This document shows, in pieces, positions 10,937 through 24,800 of a stretch of DNA of 64,000 nucleotides. The notes below the pieces were generated by a model. It was not told the origin of the DNA. It searched no databases and saw only the letters and a program-made list of their open reading frames with translations. How positions within the stretch are numbered: position 1 is the first letter of the stretch; each line of letters begins with the position of its first letter. The stretch lies in the NCBI GenBank assembly GCA_033239525.1, contig BSYO01000019.1, positions 10,088,592-10,152,591 on the forward strand, written 5' to 3'. Position numbers and translations under genes: made by a program. The DNA comes from Nepenthes gracilis (Eukaryota > Streptophyta > Magnoliopsida > Caryophyllales > Nepenthaceae).

Positions 10937-12183
10937 CGTAAAGTCCTAAGGCATGCCAGAGAACCTATCCGGACTGTAGTCAGTCCCGGGTCCTAAAATA
11001 ACTATAACGGAAACTATCTCTTTATCAAAAACCCCTTTTTCGAAATCACACTTTCACAATATACTTTCAGCTATCTTAAGTATACATGGAATTTCCTCGG
11101 TACAGGTCGGTACATATTTTCGGAAATAAATTATACTGGGAGTTTCATTTTGAAGTCAATTAACTTTCATATAACAGAAGCTACGATTAAAACTCATCAA
11201 AACCTCATCATTTTTGTATGTAGGGCTTCGCCAAAACCTTCGAACTCAAATCGATCTCTTACATGTACATATTTTAGGAAATTAATGTCATAGATGCCAT
11301 GCATATACATTAAATCATACAATTTACTCAAACTACACCACAATTTCGAGCTAGGGTTTCATCACATACTTTTCAAGACAAATTGAACACTATTTTCATG
11401 TTTATTCATGAAATCGAGGCCAAAACATTCAATAAATATGGATAAATACAAAATCTAACCCAACTATCGAAGGAAACATGCTTCATTTACTTTAAACATG
11501 CATCAACATCATTTTAAAGCATCTTTATGAATTTTAAAGCAAGAGGAAACAGTAAAAACGAAAAATAACGTCCAAAGTACACTTGCTTGGCCCAATCTAC
11601 TATTATTCTTTTACCCGGAGTCTGGATTGGAATAAGTGATTTCTCCCCTTTTCTTCCTCTTCGTGTATACCGTCGTACCTTAGCTTCCTCTCTCTCCAGA
11701 AGGAGTTGATCAACTTAAAGAGCCTCCGAATATGAATTCCTTCAAAATTGGGCATGCCGAAACTTTTAAATTGAATAATTGAATCTACACAAATACGTGT
11801 CGCTTTATCGGCATTTAAACATGGAAACACTACACAAAACATCGTCCAAAATTCTCGGGTGAACAGTACCCGTGAACAATACCCGTGAATTGTGCACATA
11901 TACACAAATCGATTAATTCTCGAGATTTCAGACATCCAACAAGTAATCTATAGAACCCGAGGCACGTGTAACTATAATCCCAAGTCAATTTATACATTTA
12001 ACTCCAAATAGAAGCTCAATCGGTGTCCGGGCGCGGTCAAGGGCTTTGCGAACGAATTTCCATTACATTCCACAATTTCGGATACCCAATCGGTAAATCA
12101 ACTTACCCAAGTCATGGATAATCATAATCTAGTCTCAAATAAATCAAAAGTCCCAAAAATCGAAGCCCTAAAAGGCCCGGGCG

Positions 12184-12197
12184 TAGGGTTAGGGTTT
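12184..12197 (-). promoter_or_regulatory. Telo-box pair in 3' LTR of B
   Basis: Sense AAACCCTAACCCTA, containing the telo-box AAACCCTAA known from plant promoters. The copy in the other LTR is at 18248-18261. Confidence 0.5.
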
Positions 12198-12711
12198 CAC
12201 GAACGGAATTTCACAAAATTCCACCAAATCGGGTACCCAACCGATGAATTAACTTATGGGGGATTTGGGTAATCATATTCTAGTCCTAATTCATACAAAA
12301 GTCCCAAAATCAAAAGGCCAGAATCTACCCGATCACACATGAACAGTACACATGCGTGGGTGAGGGTTTCGGATGCGCATAACGGTACGCAAACAACGAA
12401 TCAGACGATGATTTTCACATATATACACAATTAGACTATGGGCGTCGCGATGATATACATAGGGTTTGGTATCGAGGCAAAATACCCGAAGGGGATCGGA
12501 CGAAAACCAACAGAAACGGAAGAAAAACGTTATAGATGTACTTGCCTCGACATGCTCTACGATTTCTCTAACGGGCTCGAAGCCGGATTCGGACTCCACA
12601 GCCTAGATCTCCTCCTTTCTCTCTCCTATTCGCTGCCCTCTCTCTCTCTAAAAGCTTTTTGGGCTCGTGGAAAAAGAGGGAAAAAAAGCACGACGCGGCT
12701 TTAAAACAGAC

Positions 12712-12870
12712 TTGCACTCGAGCGCGCGGCGAGCGCAACCATTCGGCCATGGTCGGCTCAAGTGCGCGTTGAGCGTGCGGCGAGCATGGGCAAATCTGGA
12801 GTTTGGGCTCTATAGGTGGGCTCGAGGGCACGGAGGGCGCGGGTTTGGCCTGCGGCAAGCCAGCAGCAAG
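12712..12870 (-). promoter_or_regulatory. GAGCGC-rich palindromic block upstream of TATA (B, 3' LTR)
   Basis: Words such as CTCGAGCGCGCGGCGAGCGC, AAGTGCGCGTTGAGCG and GCGGCGAGC crowd directly upstream (in sense) of TTTTAAA. The other LTR (18775-18880) lacks about 52 bp between two GCGGCGAGC copies. Confidence 0.65.
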
Positions 12871-13163
12871 CCTACGTCCCGTTTTCGCCGTTCGGGACCT
12901 ATTTTGACCATTCTAACCCAATCTTTCACATCTTTGGATCTTATTTTTGATTATATAACCTTAATAAGTCATGATTATCACAATTTAAAACCCAAATCTT
13001 GTCAACGAATCAACATTTCATCGCTTATAATTTTGGTTCCCGATTTACTAGTTCCGATTCTTTTAGCTTTCCAATCCATTCCTCCCGTACCTTTTGAACA
13101 CAATTGACCTATTTTAACTTATTTACCTTCCAATTATCATATTCCGAAACTCGGGTTGTCACA

Positions 13164-13176
13164 TTCTCCTCCACTT
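13164..13176 (-). other. Polypurine tract of element B
   Basis: Sense AAGTGGAGGAGAA next to the LTR start TGTGACAACC. Confidence 0.8.
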
Positions 13177-15772
13177 ATAAAAATTTGACGAATCTCAAAA
13201 TTCCCGAGTAAGAGGAAATCTCCCAAGCATTCCCAATCACCTCCTCGGTTAAACGATTATCCCGAATACCTTCCAGTATTGAATTATTTTGATCCTTATT
13301 ACTCGTTTAATTCTATCAAAACCTAAATTGAAACCTCCTTATGGGAATAAGTTTTAAGTTTCCCAAGATAATGCATCACAGTCACTTATTTACTTTTACA
13401 TTTACGATACCTGGGAAAAACTTCACACTAATCTACCCAGTTTGAGGGTATCTTAAGCCTATTAATTCCCTGCGACTTAGCTCAAGTACTCAATCGGTTG
13501 AAAATTCTTACTTTAATTTATGCTAAGTCTCAATATTGAGCATTCTCCCCGAACCTTAAATTCCTATAATTGGTGGAAACCTTCTAAATTCTTCTAGCGT
13601 TTCCAAATCACCCCATTGAATAAATGGTTATCTCGAAGAATCTTGAGCGTTGAATTATCCTGGTTCTTATTACCCAACGCGTTCTATCATAATCTAATTC
13701 TACCGAGTTTGAAGACACACCAAATTCATTAATTACTTTCCCGACTTAACTTGAAACCTCAAACGACTGAAAGTTCTTGCTTGATCCTACCTTAAGTCTA
13801 GAAGGGGAAATATTCCTTCGGAGCCTTAGATTGAACTTCATCATATATGGGTTTGCCACATTTCCGCTGCGCTACTCTAATTATTTATCTAACTACGAAT
13901 CATTCGGTTATAATTTGCCGCTATATCAAATTTAACTTAACTCCCAAAACTCCCTAATTAAGTCTCAATTAAGATTTTGGCACAAACTTCAAATCGTAAA
14001 CAACCTCAAGATCGAAATACCTTATATCCTCAAATTACAACCAGATTAGAAACTACAATTAAAATTATCACCGAAAGATTTATTACAGCTTTAGGTCATT
14101 ACCCGAAATCTCAAAATCCAAATACTTAGAAACCTCGGAATCTTATTAGCATACCGATGGGCTACCTAATTTAATCTGAACACATTCTCCATAATTATAA
14201 TATAGGTGAATTGTCCTGAAACAAAACCATAGGGATTTCTCATTTCAAAATTTCATAGCTCTAATACTTTGAATACGTTTCTATCTCCCAATTTAAGAAA
14301 AGGACCCTCTATTGTCCAAGAATTTAAACGTATTCGCAATTTGTCCTTTCACATCTCCTACAAAGCACCGAAAGAACACTGAGTCTAAAAACTCCTAACG
14401 TCAATTATCAGCATTAAGGCCAAATTTCTTAAAGATGCTAAGGTTTCTCCCAGCAATCCTTAAATGGGTCTATCCATTCACAATATTGCAAGATCGTTTC
14501 TTTATTTATGACACATCTATTATAACCCTTGAAATTATCGGTATTAGCTACCTCCAAGGTAACATACCTAAGTTCCCAAAATAGAGATTCCAACTATTAA
14601 TTTCGACGTATTAGCAGAGTAATTCTAACTATGAACCTTTCTCCCACTTATATGGGAATAGTCACCTATCACAATACTAGAACAGTAAAATTCTAACCTC
14701 CTCAAAAATATTACATGCTATGTTAACTTACTGATCCATCAATGAGGTCATCTCAATATGGACCCAAATATGGCAGAAAGATCCATCCCATAAAATTCAT
14801 GGACACCCATAAAAATTCAAAACCCATATAGCACTTTCAAACTTTGTAGCAACCATACCTTTATCTGAATACTGCCGTGGCAAAATTTTTCAATCATCCA
14901 TAATCGACATGTTATGGATACGGATCGATCTTAGAAATCACCTATTCATTTGTTGTGCCCACTTATCAATTGATTAATCCTTTGAGTAACCAATCATTCA
15001 ACCAACCATAACAATCTTATCAGTTATCTTACTTCCTAGAGGTTTTAAGGTATCCACAACAGTATTTAGCCAATGCTCCTTTAATTCCATACAAAATCCT
15101 CAAAGGCTAATGTTGATTTCAACCGATTCCAAATCATCCATTAAAACAAGTTGACTTGATCTTTTCTTCTGAAGATATATACATATCCTTAAAACATTTC
15201 ATCGTTAGATTTCTTAACGTCCATCAACTGACTCAAAGGGGTGTCCTCGTTACTAATTGGATTTAACACCTATTCTCGGTTGATTAGCTTTGCTTCTTAT
15301 TCAGAATCCATGACTTGATTGAAAGGTATAATATCCTATCAATACCTTTCATATCAACATCTACGAACACCTTTCTCAATTCCGATAGATTCGCATTACC
15401 CAAAAATTCATACACTTGATCACTATGAATTGATCCTAAATCGGTATCCTTAAACTTACTTTCCCAAAATTGACTCCAAGTTACATAGACCTCAACCATC
15501 AATTCCACTTATCCACCATACGGACTAAATTGATCACTGTCCCTTTTAGGACCTCAATCCAGAATGATCAAGCCTAAACTTTGAAACAAAACTGATTACC
15601 CTAGACCTCGAATCAATACCAATTAGCTTAAGCACTAAATCGGCACCAATCAATTTAGGACATTAAGGTGCCTCCTCAAAGCTCTCTCGACTAATTCCTA
15701 CAGGAATTCAGTACAGAGATTCAAACCTATGCTTCCGCTTCTCGGTTGATCAATTCCTAAGGCATCTCAATT
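13177..15772 (-). other. Non-coding core of element B
   Basis: About 2.6 kb, AT-rich, with stops in all frames. Its first part aligns in style with the integrase end of element A (the stretch after the polypurine tract, a CCTCCTCGGTTAAACGATTATCC word near 13238 that parallels the chromodomain region of related copies) and with the cores of C (22140-22260) and D (28730-28800). A 74-codon minus frame (15284-15508) sits where gag should start but has no gag signature, and its homologous stretch in C (25400-25480) is closed. Confidence 0.7.
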
Positions 15773-15783
15773 CTCTAATACCA
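15773..15783 (-). other. Primer binding site of element B
   Basis: Sense TGGTATTAGAG, 2 bases after the LTR end; one C-to-T change from the iMet-type TGGTATCAGAG. Confidence 0.85.
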
Positions 15784-15785
15784 AA

Positions 15786-18700
15786 TGTGACGGAACGGAT
15801 TTTTTTTCTCAAAAGCCTCCGCTAAGACAGGAACAGGATTAACGATACTAAAATATAAGGCAAGACTCCTACAGAAATTTCGGTAGAGTCTCCTTTGTAA
15901 CAGGATAAAAAACCCAAAATACAACCTGTATGATCATCTATTACAAGTATACAACTATCAATCATTCACAATTCTTTCTACAACATACATACACAGGATC
16001 ACATGTGCCATCCTTGGAATAAATCTATAAAAGCGTTAGCTACACTAGCAGTTCAATAACGAGATGCCGTTTAGGACTTGTATAATATATCCAAAAGTTA
16101 GAGCGGAAGCTAAACTAATAGCCTGCAGAAGCATAGTTTTCTTTTATCATCTCATCATCGTATGCATTCTATACAAAACCTACATGTGCATAAATGTCCA
16201 TAATACAAGATTAGTATACAAAATCGCATGATCAGACAAGTCTTTACGTCAACTACTCCCTATAAAATAGCTCCAAATGCCTCACGTCCTCAAAAGTCTT
16301 CAGAAATTTCTCTTGATCACTCTTTTTTGTCAGGCACTAACTCTACTGTCTCATTTGGAGGGAGAAAAAATAATAAAACAGTGAGCCGGGGCCCAACAAG
16401 GTACATACACATGAGCAGTAAAATAGTGATGCAGAACGGTCATGTAACTATGTATAAATAGAACGGTTAATCAGAATAAAATCCTGAAAATAGAGAAAAC
16501 ATACTTTGACAGTATTATACTTCAGATTCAGAAATTAGTAGTCGGTAAACAGAAATCAGTAACCGTTAATTAACAAACAAAAAACGGTAAGAAGTAATCG
16601 GTGCACAGCATTCGGTAAACTATAAACATTCATCGATACTTCATAACTTAACGTATCGGTAATCGGTAATTCATATTCGGTAAATCGGTACTTCATATTC
16701 GGTAATCGGTACAGTAATATAACGTATCGGTAAAACAGTAAACGTTACTTCGTAATATATCGGTACAGACCCTGCCAGTACACCCTACTAGCTGAGGGGG
16801 CGAATAATCGAGGATAGATTGGGTTCACTCCACAGAATCTAAGGCCTGTAACTGTCATATGGGTATCCCATCTCACGGGATCGGTACGGCATGTCACCTG
16901 AAGGTAGGCTGGTAACGGTAATTTCCTCCTGACCGTAACGCCCCGAGGGCATGGCGGACCATAAATAACTCTACGGACAGAGTTATCCTTGACTACCACC
17001 ATAAAGTCCTAAGGCATGCCAGAGAAGCTATTCAGACTGTAGTCCGTTTCGGGTCCTAAAATAATTGTAACGGAAACCATCTCTTTATCGAGAACCCCTT
17101 TTTCGAAATCACACTTTCACAATATACTTTCAGCTATCTTTAAGTATACATGGAATTTCCTCGATACAGGTCGGTAAATATTTTCCAAAACAAATTATAC
17201 TGGGAGCTTCATTTTGATGTCAATTAACTTTTATATAACCGAAGCTACGGTTAAAACTCATCAAACCTCTTCATTTTTGTATGTAGGGATTCACCAAAAC
17301 CTTCGGACTCAAATCGATCTCTTACATGTACATATTTCAGAAAATTAATGTCATAGATGCCATGCATACACATTAAATCATGCAATTTACTCAAACTACA
17401 CCACAATTTCAAGCTAGGGTTTCATCACATACTTTTCAAGACAAATTAAACACTATTTTCATGTTTATTCATGAAATCGAGGCAAAAACATTCAAGAAAC
17501 ATGGATAAATATAAAATCTAACAGAACAATCGAAGGAAACATGCTTCATTTACTTTAAACATGCATCAACATCATTTTAAAGCATCTTTATGAATTTTAA
17601 AGTAAGAGGAAACAGTAAAAACAAAAAACAACGTCCGAAGTACATTTGCCTGGCCCGATCTATTGTTATTCTTTTACCCGGAGTCTGGATTGAAATAAGT
17701 GATTTCTTCCCTTTTCTTCCTCTTCGTGTATACCGTCATACCTTAGCTTCCTCTCCCTCCAGAAGGAGCTGATCAACTTAAAGAGCCTCCGAATATGAAT
17801 TCCTTCGAAATTGGGCATGCCGAAACTTTCAAATTGAATAATTGAATCTACACAAATACATGTCGCTTTATCGGCATTTAAACATGGAAACACTACACAA
17901 AACGTCGTCCAAAATTCTTGGGTGAACAAGTACCGTGAACAATACCTATGAATTGTGCACATATACACAAATCGATTAATTCTCGAGATTTCGGACATCC
18001 AACAGGTAATCTATAGAACCCGAGGCACGGGTAACTATAATCCCAAGTCAACTTATACATTTAACTCCAAATAGAAGCTCAATCGGTGTCCAGGCGCGGG
18101 TCAAGGGCTTTGTGAACGAATTTCCATTACATTCCACAATTTCGGATACCCAATCGGTAAATCAACTTACCCAAGTCATGTATAATCATAATCTGGTCCC
18201 AAATAAATCAAAAGCCTCAAAAATCGAAGCCCTAAAAGACCCGGACGTAGGGTTAGGGTTTCACAAACGGAATTTCACAAAATTCCACCAAATCGGGTAC
18301 CCAACCGATGAATTAACTTATGGGGGATTTGGGTAATCATATTCTAGTCCGAGTTCATACAAAAGTCCCAAAAATCAAAGGCCAGAATCCACCCGATCGC
18401 ACATGAACAGTACACACGCGTGGGTGAGGGTTTCGGATGCGCATAACAGTACGCAAACAAGGAATCGGACGATAATTTTCACATATATACACAATTAGAC
18501 TATGGGCATCGCAATGATATACATAGGGTTCGGTATCGAGGCAAAATACCAGAAGGGGATCGGACGAAAATCAACAGAAACGGAAGAAAAATTGTATAGA
18601 TGTACTTGCCTCGACATGCTCTACGATTTCTCTAACGGGCTCGAAGCCGGATTCGGACTCTACGGCCTCGATCTCCTCCTTTCTCTCTCTTGTTTGCCGC

Positions 18701-19176
18701 CTTCTCTCTCTCTAAAAGCTTCTAGGCTCATGGGAAAAAGAGGGAAAAGAAGCGCGACGCGGCTTTAAAACAGACTTGCGCTCAAGCGCGCGGCGAGCGC
18801 TGGCAAATCTGGAGTTTGGGCTCGATAGGTCAGCTCGAGGGCACGGAGGGCGCGGGTCTGGCCCGCGGCAAGCCAGCAGCAAGCCTATGTCACGTTTTCG
18901 CCGTTCGGGACCCGTTTTGACCATTCTAACCCAATCTTTCACATCTTTGGACTTTATTTTTGATTATATAACCTCAATAAGTCATGATTTTCACAATTTA
19001 AAACCCGACTTTTGTCAACGAATCAACATTTCATCGCTTACAATTTCGGTTCCCGATCTACTAGTTCCGGTTCTTTTAGCTTTCCAATCCATTCCTCCTG
19101 TACCTTTTGAATACAATTGACCTATTTTAACTTATTTACCTTCCAATTCTCATATTCCGAAACTCGGGTCGTCCCA
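15786..19176 (-). repeat. 5' LTR of element B (3391 bp)
   Basis: Starts TGTGACGG. The far end reads CGTCCCA where the partner LTR has TGTCACA; the boundary is fixed by the AGAGA duplication that follows. The order of modules matches the 3' LTR, with the conserved core at 16789-16825. Confidence 0.92.
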
Positions 19177-19181
19177 AGAGA
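19177..19181. repeat. Target duplication AGAGA, right copy (element B)
   Basis: Matches 9715-9719. Confidence 0.9.
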
Positions 19182-19399
19182 TTGAGGCCCAGCTGGAGAT
19201 AGTGTTGCATTTATGTTGTAGAGATATATTTTGATACGTTGCTTCATCTTGTTGGGATTTATTATATTAAAGAAATTTATTCTGAGAAATATAATTATTA
19301 TATTGAATTTAATGATGCTTTTATAAGGATGATTGAAATTTTGAGTTTCCTCGTGGTTGGTCTGAACTGGGTCGAGTGAATCGGGTTTGAGTTGTCACA
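19182..19399 (+). repeat. Plus-strand LTR remnant, right part
   Basis: Continues the sequence interrupted at 9719 and ends GAGTTGTCACA, a CA-type LTR end like those of the neighbours. No primer site follows; instead element D sequence starts at once, so this is a solo or truncated LTR. Confidence 0.6.
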
Positions 19400-20032
19400 A
19401 GATCATGTGACGCCTTCACAGATATTGTCTAGCTCTTACAAAGATCCAAGCCCTCTACTCAGAAGGGAAAATAATAAAAAAATGTGAACCGAAAGTTTAA
19501 CAAGTATCATTATATGCATGTATAAAACAGCACATATATACTAGAGGGAGAGCTCATATAAAATTCTATAAATTTCATTACATATACTGAAATCACCACA
19601 CACCCACAGCAAATATAAATCAAAATCCAATCTACACTTTATAATGGCTACGTTTTAGGCCGGCAACTCTAAGCCATCACATTTTATCGGCGTCCGATTA
19701 TATTTTAGGCCTATAACTCTCGGCCACATTTTAATCATTATTGGCTACAATTTAGGCTTGTAACACTCGATCATCTCATATTATTGGATCTCGACTATAT
19801 TTTAGGCATGCTACTCTCGGTCACTATATATCGGCTCCCCTTTCTCCATACAAATTTCGACCCACTAAAGTTTTGAACCACCATGGTTCCACACACATAT
19901 CGACCTACTAGGTCTCGGACCACCACGGTCCCATACACATATTGACCGACTAGGTTTTGGACCACCATGGTCCCACACACATATCAACCCATTGGGTCTT
20001 GGACTATCATGATCCCACACAAATATACTCTC
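19400..20032 (-). repeat. Left LTR of element D, outer part
   Basis: Matches 29453-30055 (landmarks: TCATGTGA, CTCTTACAAAGATCCA, the repeated TTTTAGGC and CCACTAGG words). It ends AAATATACTCTC, where element C entered; the last five bases are that element's target duplication. Confidence 0.85.
20028..20032. repeat. Target duplication CTCTC, left copy (element C)
   Basis: CTCTC before the LTR start; the partner CTCCC at 27792-27796 differs by one base. The uninterrupted counterpart at 30050-30060 reads ATACTCTCATTC. Confidence 0.8.
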
Positions 20033-21506
20033 TGTGATGGAACAAATTATTTTTCCTTAAATAACTTCCGTTAATAAACAAATAAACTAATGCCCAAATA
20101 AAATTATATAAATTTTTACAAAAAATCGGGTAGAGTTTTCTCTAAAAATGGACCAAAATATGCAAACAACTTGTATTAAACAACCTGTTCAAGACATACT
20201 AATAATTTAGATCTTAAAATTCAACATCTCAAACACATGATCAACAAATGCTATATCATCCATGACTCCAACACAGTATTCCTAAACTACCATATTAGAT
20301 TTAAGAGAGATGCCATCTAAGACTAGAACAAATTCAAATATTAAAATAATGTGGAAGTGACTATGACAATAAATTAACGTGCGGAAACAAAAACAATAAC
20401 TCAATATAAATCATAATACGCCATGACTATAAAACATAATTTCCATTCATAAAATTAGCTAACTATATTCACTATTATCAAACTTCCAAAAGCTCTTCAA
20501 GGGACTTCAGAATCTCTCAAGGCTCTTTAGCTAAGTCCTTCTTTGCTTTTGCTCGCCAGATAGTAGTTCTTCTGTTTCATCTAGAGGGAGAAAAATAAAA
20601 GAGTGAGTCGAAATCCAACAAGGTACCATAAAACATGCAAATGCGAAATCAATCGTACAGAACATAAATGCAGTAAAGCAGAAGTCATGAGAATCATCGA
20701 AGAATAGTCATGAGAATCATCATATATCAAAAAAGAATAGAAATGACCCTATTAGCCGAGGGAGAAAATATGGAAACAGGCAAGAAAAAGAATAGAGAAT
20801 CATAAATCAATATAAACATATATCAAAAATCTTTACTCCATGGAAGTTAATTGCATGTCAAAGAAATAATGTCCTAGTTCCGATTTTATTATTGATTTAA
20901 CAAAACTGAAATATTCTTATCCTTATTTCTTAGTTCTTAGCTTATCGTACCTCAAAGGCCAACCAAACTCATACAGATACTCCTTCAGAAAGCTTTAGAA
21001 TATCTTAGAATTTTTGACAGTATAACTTTTCACAAAATTTTCAGATACAAAACGTCCAACAAGCTTAACAATAAGCCAAACAATATTTTCATCATATTTC
21101 TCAAAATTTGGAACCAAAACATCTTCGGATTTTCGAGCTAGGGTATAGGTCAAAACTTCCGGACACAAATCGAACACAAATCGCATTTTAAAATAACAAA
21201 ATCGAAGCTATACATCATCATATATATACATAAACTTAAAATCTACTCAAGAAATCATGAGAAATACACATTAATCGTAACAAATCTTCGAAAACGGGGG
21301 TTTTAGAGCATGAATAAGAAAATAGAGATATTAAAAAGCTGTAAAAATGGAAAATAAGGTTGGAGGTACACTTGCCTTAACCCGATCTACTATTATTCTT
21401 ACTTGGATCGGAGTGGAATGGTCAAAATCTCCCTTCATTTTCCCTTTTTTCCCTCTCCTTCCTTCGTTGTTCTTCATGCGTGCCTAGATCTCCTCTCCCA
21501 TTCCCA

Positions 21507-21514
21507 TTTTATAA
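21507..21514 (-). promoter_or_regulatory. TATA box, 3' LTR of C
   Basis: Sense TTATAAAA, followed by a purine-rich leader. Confidence 0.65.
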
Positions 21515-21549
21515 TAAAAACAAAATTAGGTCAGTGGCTAAAATCAGGT

Positions 21550-21710
21550 TCACGCTCGAGCGCCTAGTAAGCTCAAAGTGAGAGCATCTAAACTGGAATT
21601 GGCACCGCCCTCTGTGCTTGAGCGAGCGACGTGCGTGGGTCATTCTGGAGTGATTTGTTTTTTGCGCTCACTGCTAGGCATGAGCCAGCAGCGAGCCCAG
21701 ATCTGCTGCT
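21550..21710 (-). promoter_or_regulatory. GAGCGC-rich block upstream of TATA (C, 3' LTR)
   Basis: GCTCGAGCGCCTAGTAAGC, AGCGAGCGACGTGCG and GAGCCAGCAGCGAGCCC. Same place as in B, D and H. Confidence 0.6.
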
Positions 21711-21818
21711 TGCTGCACTAAGGCAATTTCCCACTTTTTTCAATTTTACTTATCCCAAACCTTAATTATACCAATTTAATTACTAGAATTGCTATGTTTT
21801 GGGGACTTGCACCTCACA

Positions 21819-21836
21819 ATTCTCCATCACTTAAAG
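21819..21836 (-). other. Polypurine tract of element C
   Basis: Sense CTTTAAGTGATGGAGAAT next to TGTGAGGTGC. Confidence 0.75.
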
Positions 21837-24800
21837 AAATTTCATCCTTGAAATTTTAACAAACCCCACATTTTCTTAATCGGAGGAAACCTTTCTAACG
21901 TTTCCAAGTCACTTTCTCAATTAAACGATTATGCAGGAAACCTTAAGCATTCAAATCGCCTTGATCTTTAGCACTTGATCCGTTCTATAAATATCTAAAT
22001 TCACCAAATCCGAAGGCAAATCCAATTTATTAACTACTTTTCAAAACTATTTCAAAATTTCAAACGGTTAAGAATCCTTGCTTTAGTTTACGCTCAACCT
22101 CGAAAGTAATCATTCCTTCTTAGCCTCAAATCTAACCTTAAAATATATGGGTTCACCACAATTCCATTGCGTAACTCTAATTAATTTCCTAACCACGAAC
22201 CATCCAATTGTAATCCACCATCCAATCCAATTTTACTTGACACCTACAATTCTGCAATCAAGTTGGCTACGATTTTGGCAAATACCTCAAATTGTAATTA
22301 GACTCCAAATTAGAAATTCTCCATATCCTCATTAGTTCGTTGGTATGTCTTTAAACCGACATCTTTCTAAAATACAAAATCTATATTGACAAGAATGGCT
22401 GGTTTAGTAGAAATTTTACAAATTCTTACATGTCATTGAAATACATGGCCATTCACTCATAGCCTCTTCAACTATATCCTTAGATCTTCTTACAACTTAT
22501 ATCCATTGGCTCATATACGAAAGTTCCAAGATATCAATACCACAAGAACAAAAACCCACAAAGCTTCAAATTACCTTTAGATCAAACCACAATCGTAATA
22601 GTCTCCATAGAATTTGATATAGCTTTAGGTTATAACCCAAATCTCAATACCCAATTACTAGCAACCTCTAGATCTCGCTGGCATACCGACGAGCACACAA
22701 CCATCAAGAACTGTTATTTCAAAATTTCATAGCCCTAATACTCCGAATACGATTCTATCTTCCAATTTAAGTATATAGCATCCTAGTACCCCAACATGGG
22801 CCTACTCGCGATGTATCTTTGACATCTCCTACGAAACATCAAAGGCACGTCAAATCTAAGATTCCCAACATCATTTGCCCGTACTAGGGTCCATTCTCCT
22901 CAAAGATATCAAGATTCATCTTCACAATCCTTAGACAGATCTATCTACCTACAATATCATATGATCATCTTTCCTTAATGACATAACTATTTTGGCCCTT
23001 AGAATTAATAGACAAAAGCTATCTCCAAAGGCACTATCCACAAGTTCTCAAAACAGAGACTTCAATTACTAATTCCGACCTACGGTGGAATAACTCTAAC
23101 TATGGACTTCTCTTTCACTTAATCCAAGGACAGCCATCCACATATAAGCAGGAAACATAGTCCTAGATTTTTCCCAAAATGTCTCATTACATATCTCATT
23201 CCTCATTTATGATACATCTCCTCAAACCTCCAAATCATGAGACAATCACCGTCCCTATAAACAACACCTATAATTCCTCAAGATAGGAACTCTCATCGAC
23301 TAATCCTGATTATGGGTGAAACAATTTCAAATAATAAGCTTCTCCCCCACTTATGTAGAGGGTAGTTGCTTATTGCGATGTGAGATTAACATAATTCTAT
23401 CATTCCTTAAAACAAAAAGTACATTTTACCATAACTTATCAGACCCATCAGGGGTCAACCCAAACAAAATGGCCAATAATTTATCCTTAATTCATCGAAG
23501 GCAACCTTCACATATCCCATTCTTATGAATGCTGATCGTTCATAAGCCAAATGCCTTATGGCTTTATGATCATTGGAAAATACTTGTCAAATCACTTATT
23601 AAATTTAGTTAAACCAGGAAGACCATATACCGTCACAACATTAATCATTCTTCCTAAGGAGCCATCATTCAATGTCTATAGAACCACATTCAAGCCTTTA
23701 AAGAATCACGTGCCCAATCTAATATTTTCCATAACCGAACTCACGCTCTCCCTTAATTGGGCACACAACTGATTTTCCTTTCTAATTCAGGATACTATCC
23801 TCAAACAAAATTTATATGCCTTAGGCTTCTAAAATTTTTCTTAATGAAGTCATCACAAAATTAACCTACATATAACTTAGAGAAGTCAATCCCCAATTTT
23901 CCACAAACGTCAACAATCTTACAAAACTTTAATGGCTCTATTAGGACTCATACTGGCTATATCTAAATTTCTACAAATTACCACAAACATCGTGCTTGAT
24001 TATCCACAATTGACAGTACTACCAATACGGAATATCCTTAAGAATACCAAACCCCTATAAATAAATCAAATGAACTACCTATCTATTTCCCTAATGCCGG
24101 CTTATCAGACAATTCATCCCCTGGCAATGAAATTTTTGTTATTCACATATAGCCTTTATAATTATCTTATCTATCCCCGAACGTCCTAAGGTAGCTCCTA
24201 ACAAGCATTAATTAGTATTTCCCTGATTCTACACCAAATTCAACCATCGGAGCTGAGCCCGATACTGCCTCAAATTACCAAGTATTAGAAAAGGAATCAG
24301 CAGAGCTCTCTCTCTTAAGAAACATCCTCAAAGATCATCTTATGATTTAACACCCAATTATGGGTGAATTGATCTAACCAATTTGATTTACATGCATTTA
24401 TATGATTTACATTCAAAGAAAGTATCACAAATTCCCATGCAATTTATATAAAATCTATGATCCTCCAATAATGGATAGACTTAGGAAACACAAATAAAAT
24501 ACAAATATAAAATACTAAGATCATACATATACTAAAATATCAAGATATGGGAATCTTGCCTTCCCTTATAGACATCACTTCTATACTCATGCTATCATGA
24601 CAAGTCCTTGATCCCAGACACCAGATTTCTTTACTACCCATCCCAAGGAATATGGGCAAACCCTAATCATGTGGTCAAATTATCCTAAGTAAAGCACACT
24701 TCAAAAAAATCCCTTTACAACAAAGTCTTCGTCCATATATAATCCACAGCATTCCCTACCATATCTCTTTATCCTCGAAACCAATGACTCTTTTTCACAC

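Larger units (their letters stand above)
9720..13163 (-). repeat. 3' LTR of element B (3444 bp)
   Basis: Plus-strand ends are TGTGACGG and TTGTCACA. It contains the conserved core (10727-10762), an 84-codon minus-strand frame over that core (10682-10936), a telo-box pair (12184-12197), a TATA-like TTTTAAA (12700-12706) and the GAGCGC-rich block (12712-12870). The leader is rich in direct GTGAACAGTACC-type words near 11870. Confidence 0.92.
9720..19176 (-). mobile_element. Element B: LARD-type non-autonomous LTR element
   Basis: Two long LTRs (9720-13163 and 15786-19176) flank a 2622-bp core with no RT, integrase or gag. The orientation is minus, from the polypurine tract at 13164 and the primer site at 15773. 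A 5-bp target duplication AGAGA stands on both sides (9715-9719, 19177-19181). By eye the LTRs are about 95% alike over the first 240 bp. Large LTRs around a non-coding core with good primer sites fit the LARD definition, so it would have needed proteins from a relative such as A or H. Confidence 0.92.
20033..21818 (-). repeat. 3' LTR of element C (1786 bp)
   Basis: Plus-strand ends TGTGATGG and CCTCACA. It lacks about 200 bp, including the GAGGATAGATT core, that the other LTR has (gap near 20775). TATA TTATAAAA at 21507-21514; GAGCGC-rich block 21550-21710. Confidence 0.9.

Noticed and set aside
15284..15508. 74-codon frame at the gag position of element B
   Set aside because: No gag wording; the homologous stretch in element C is closed by stops.
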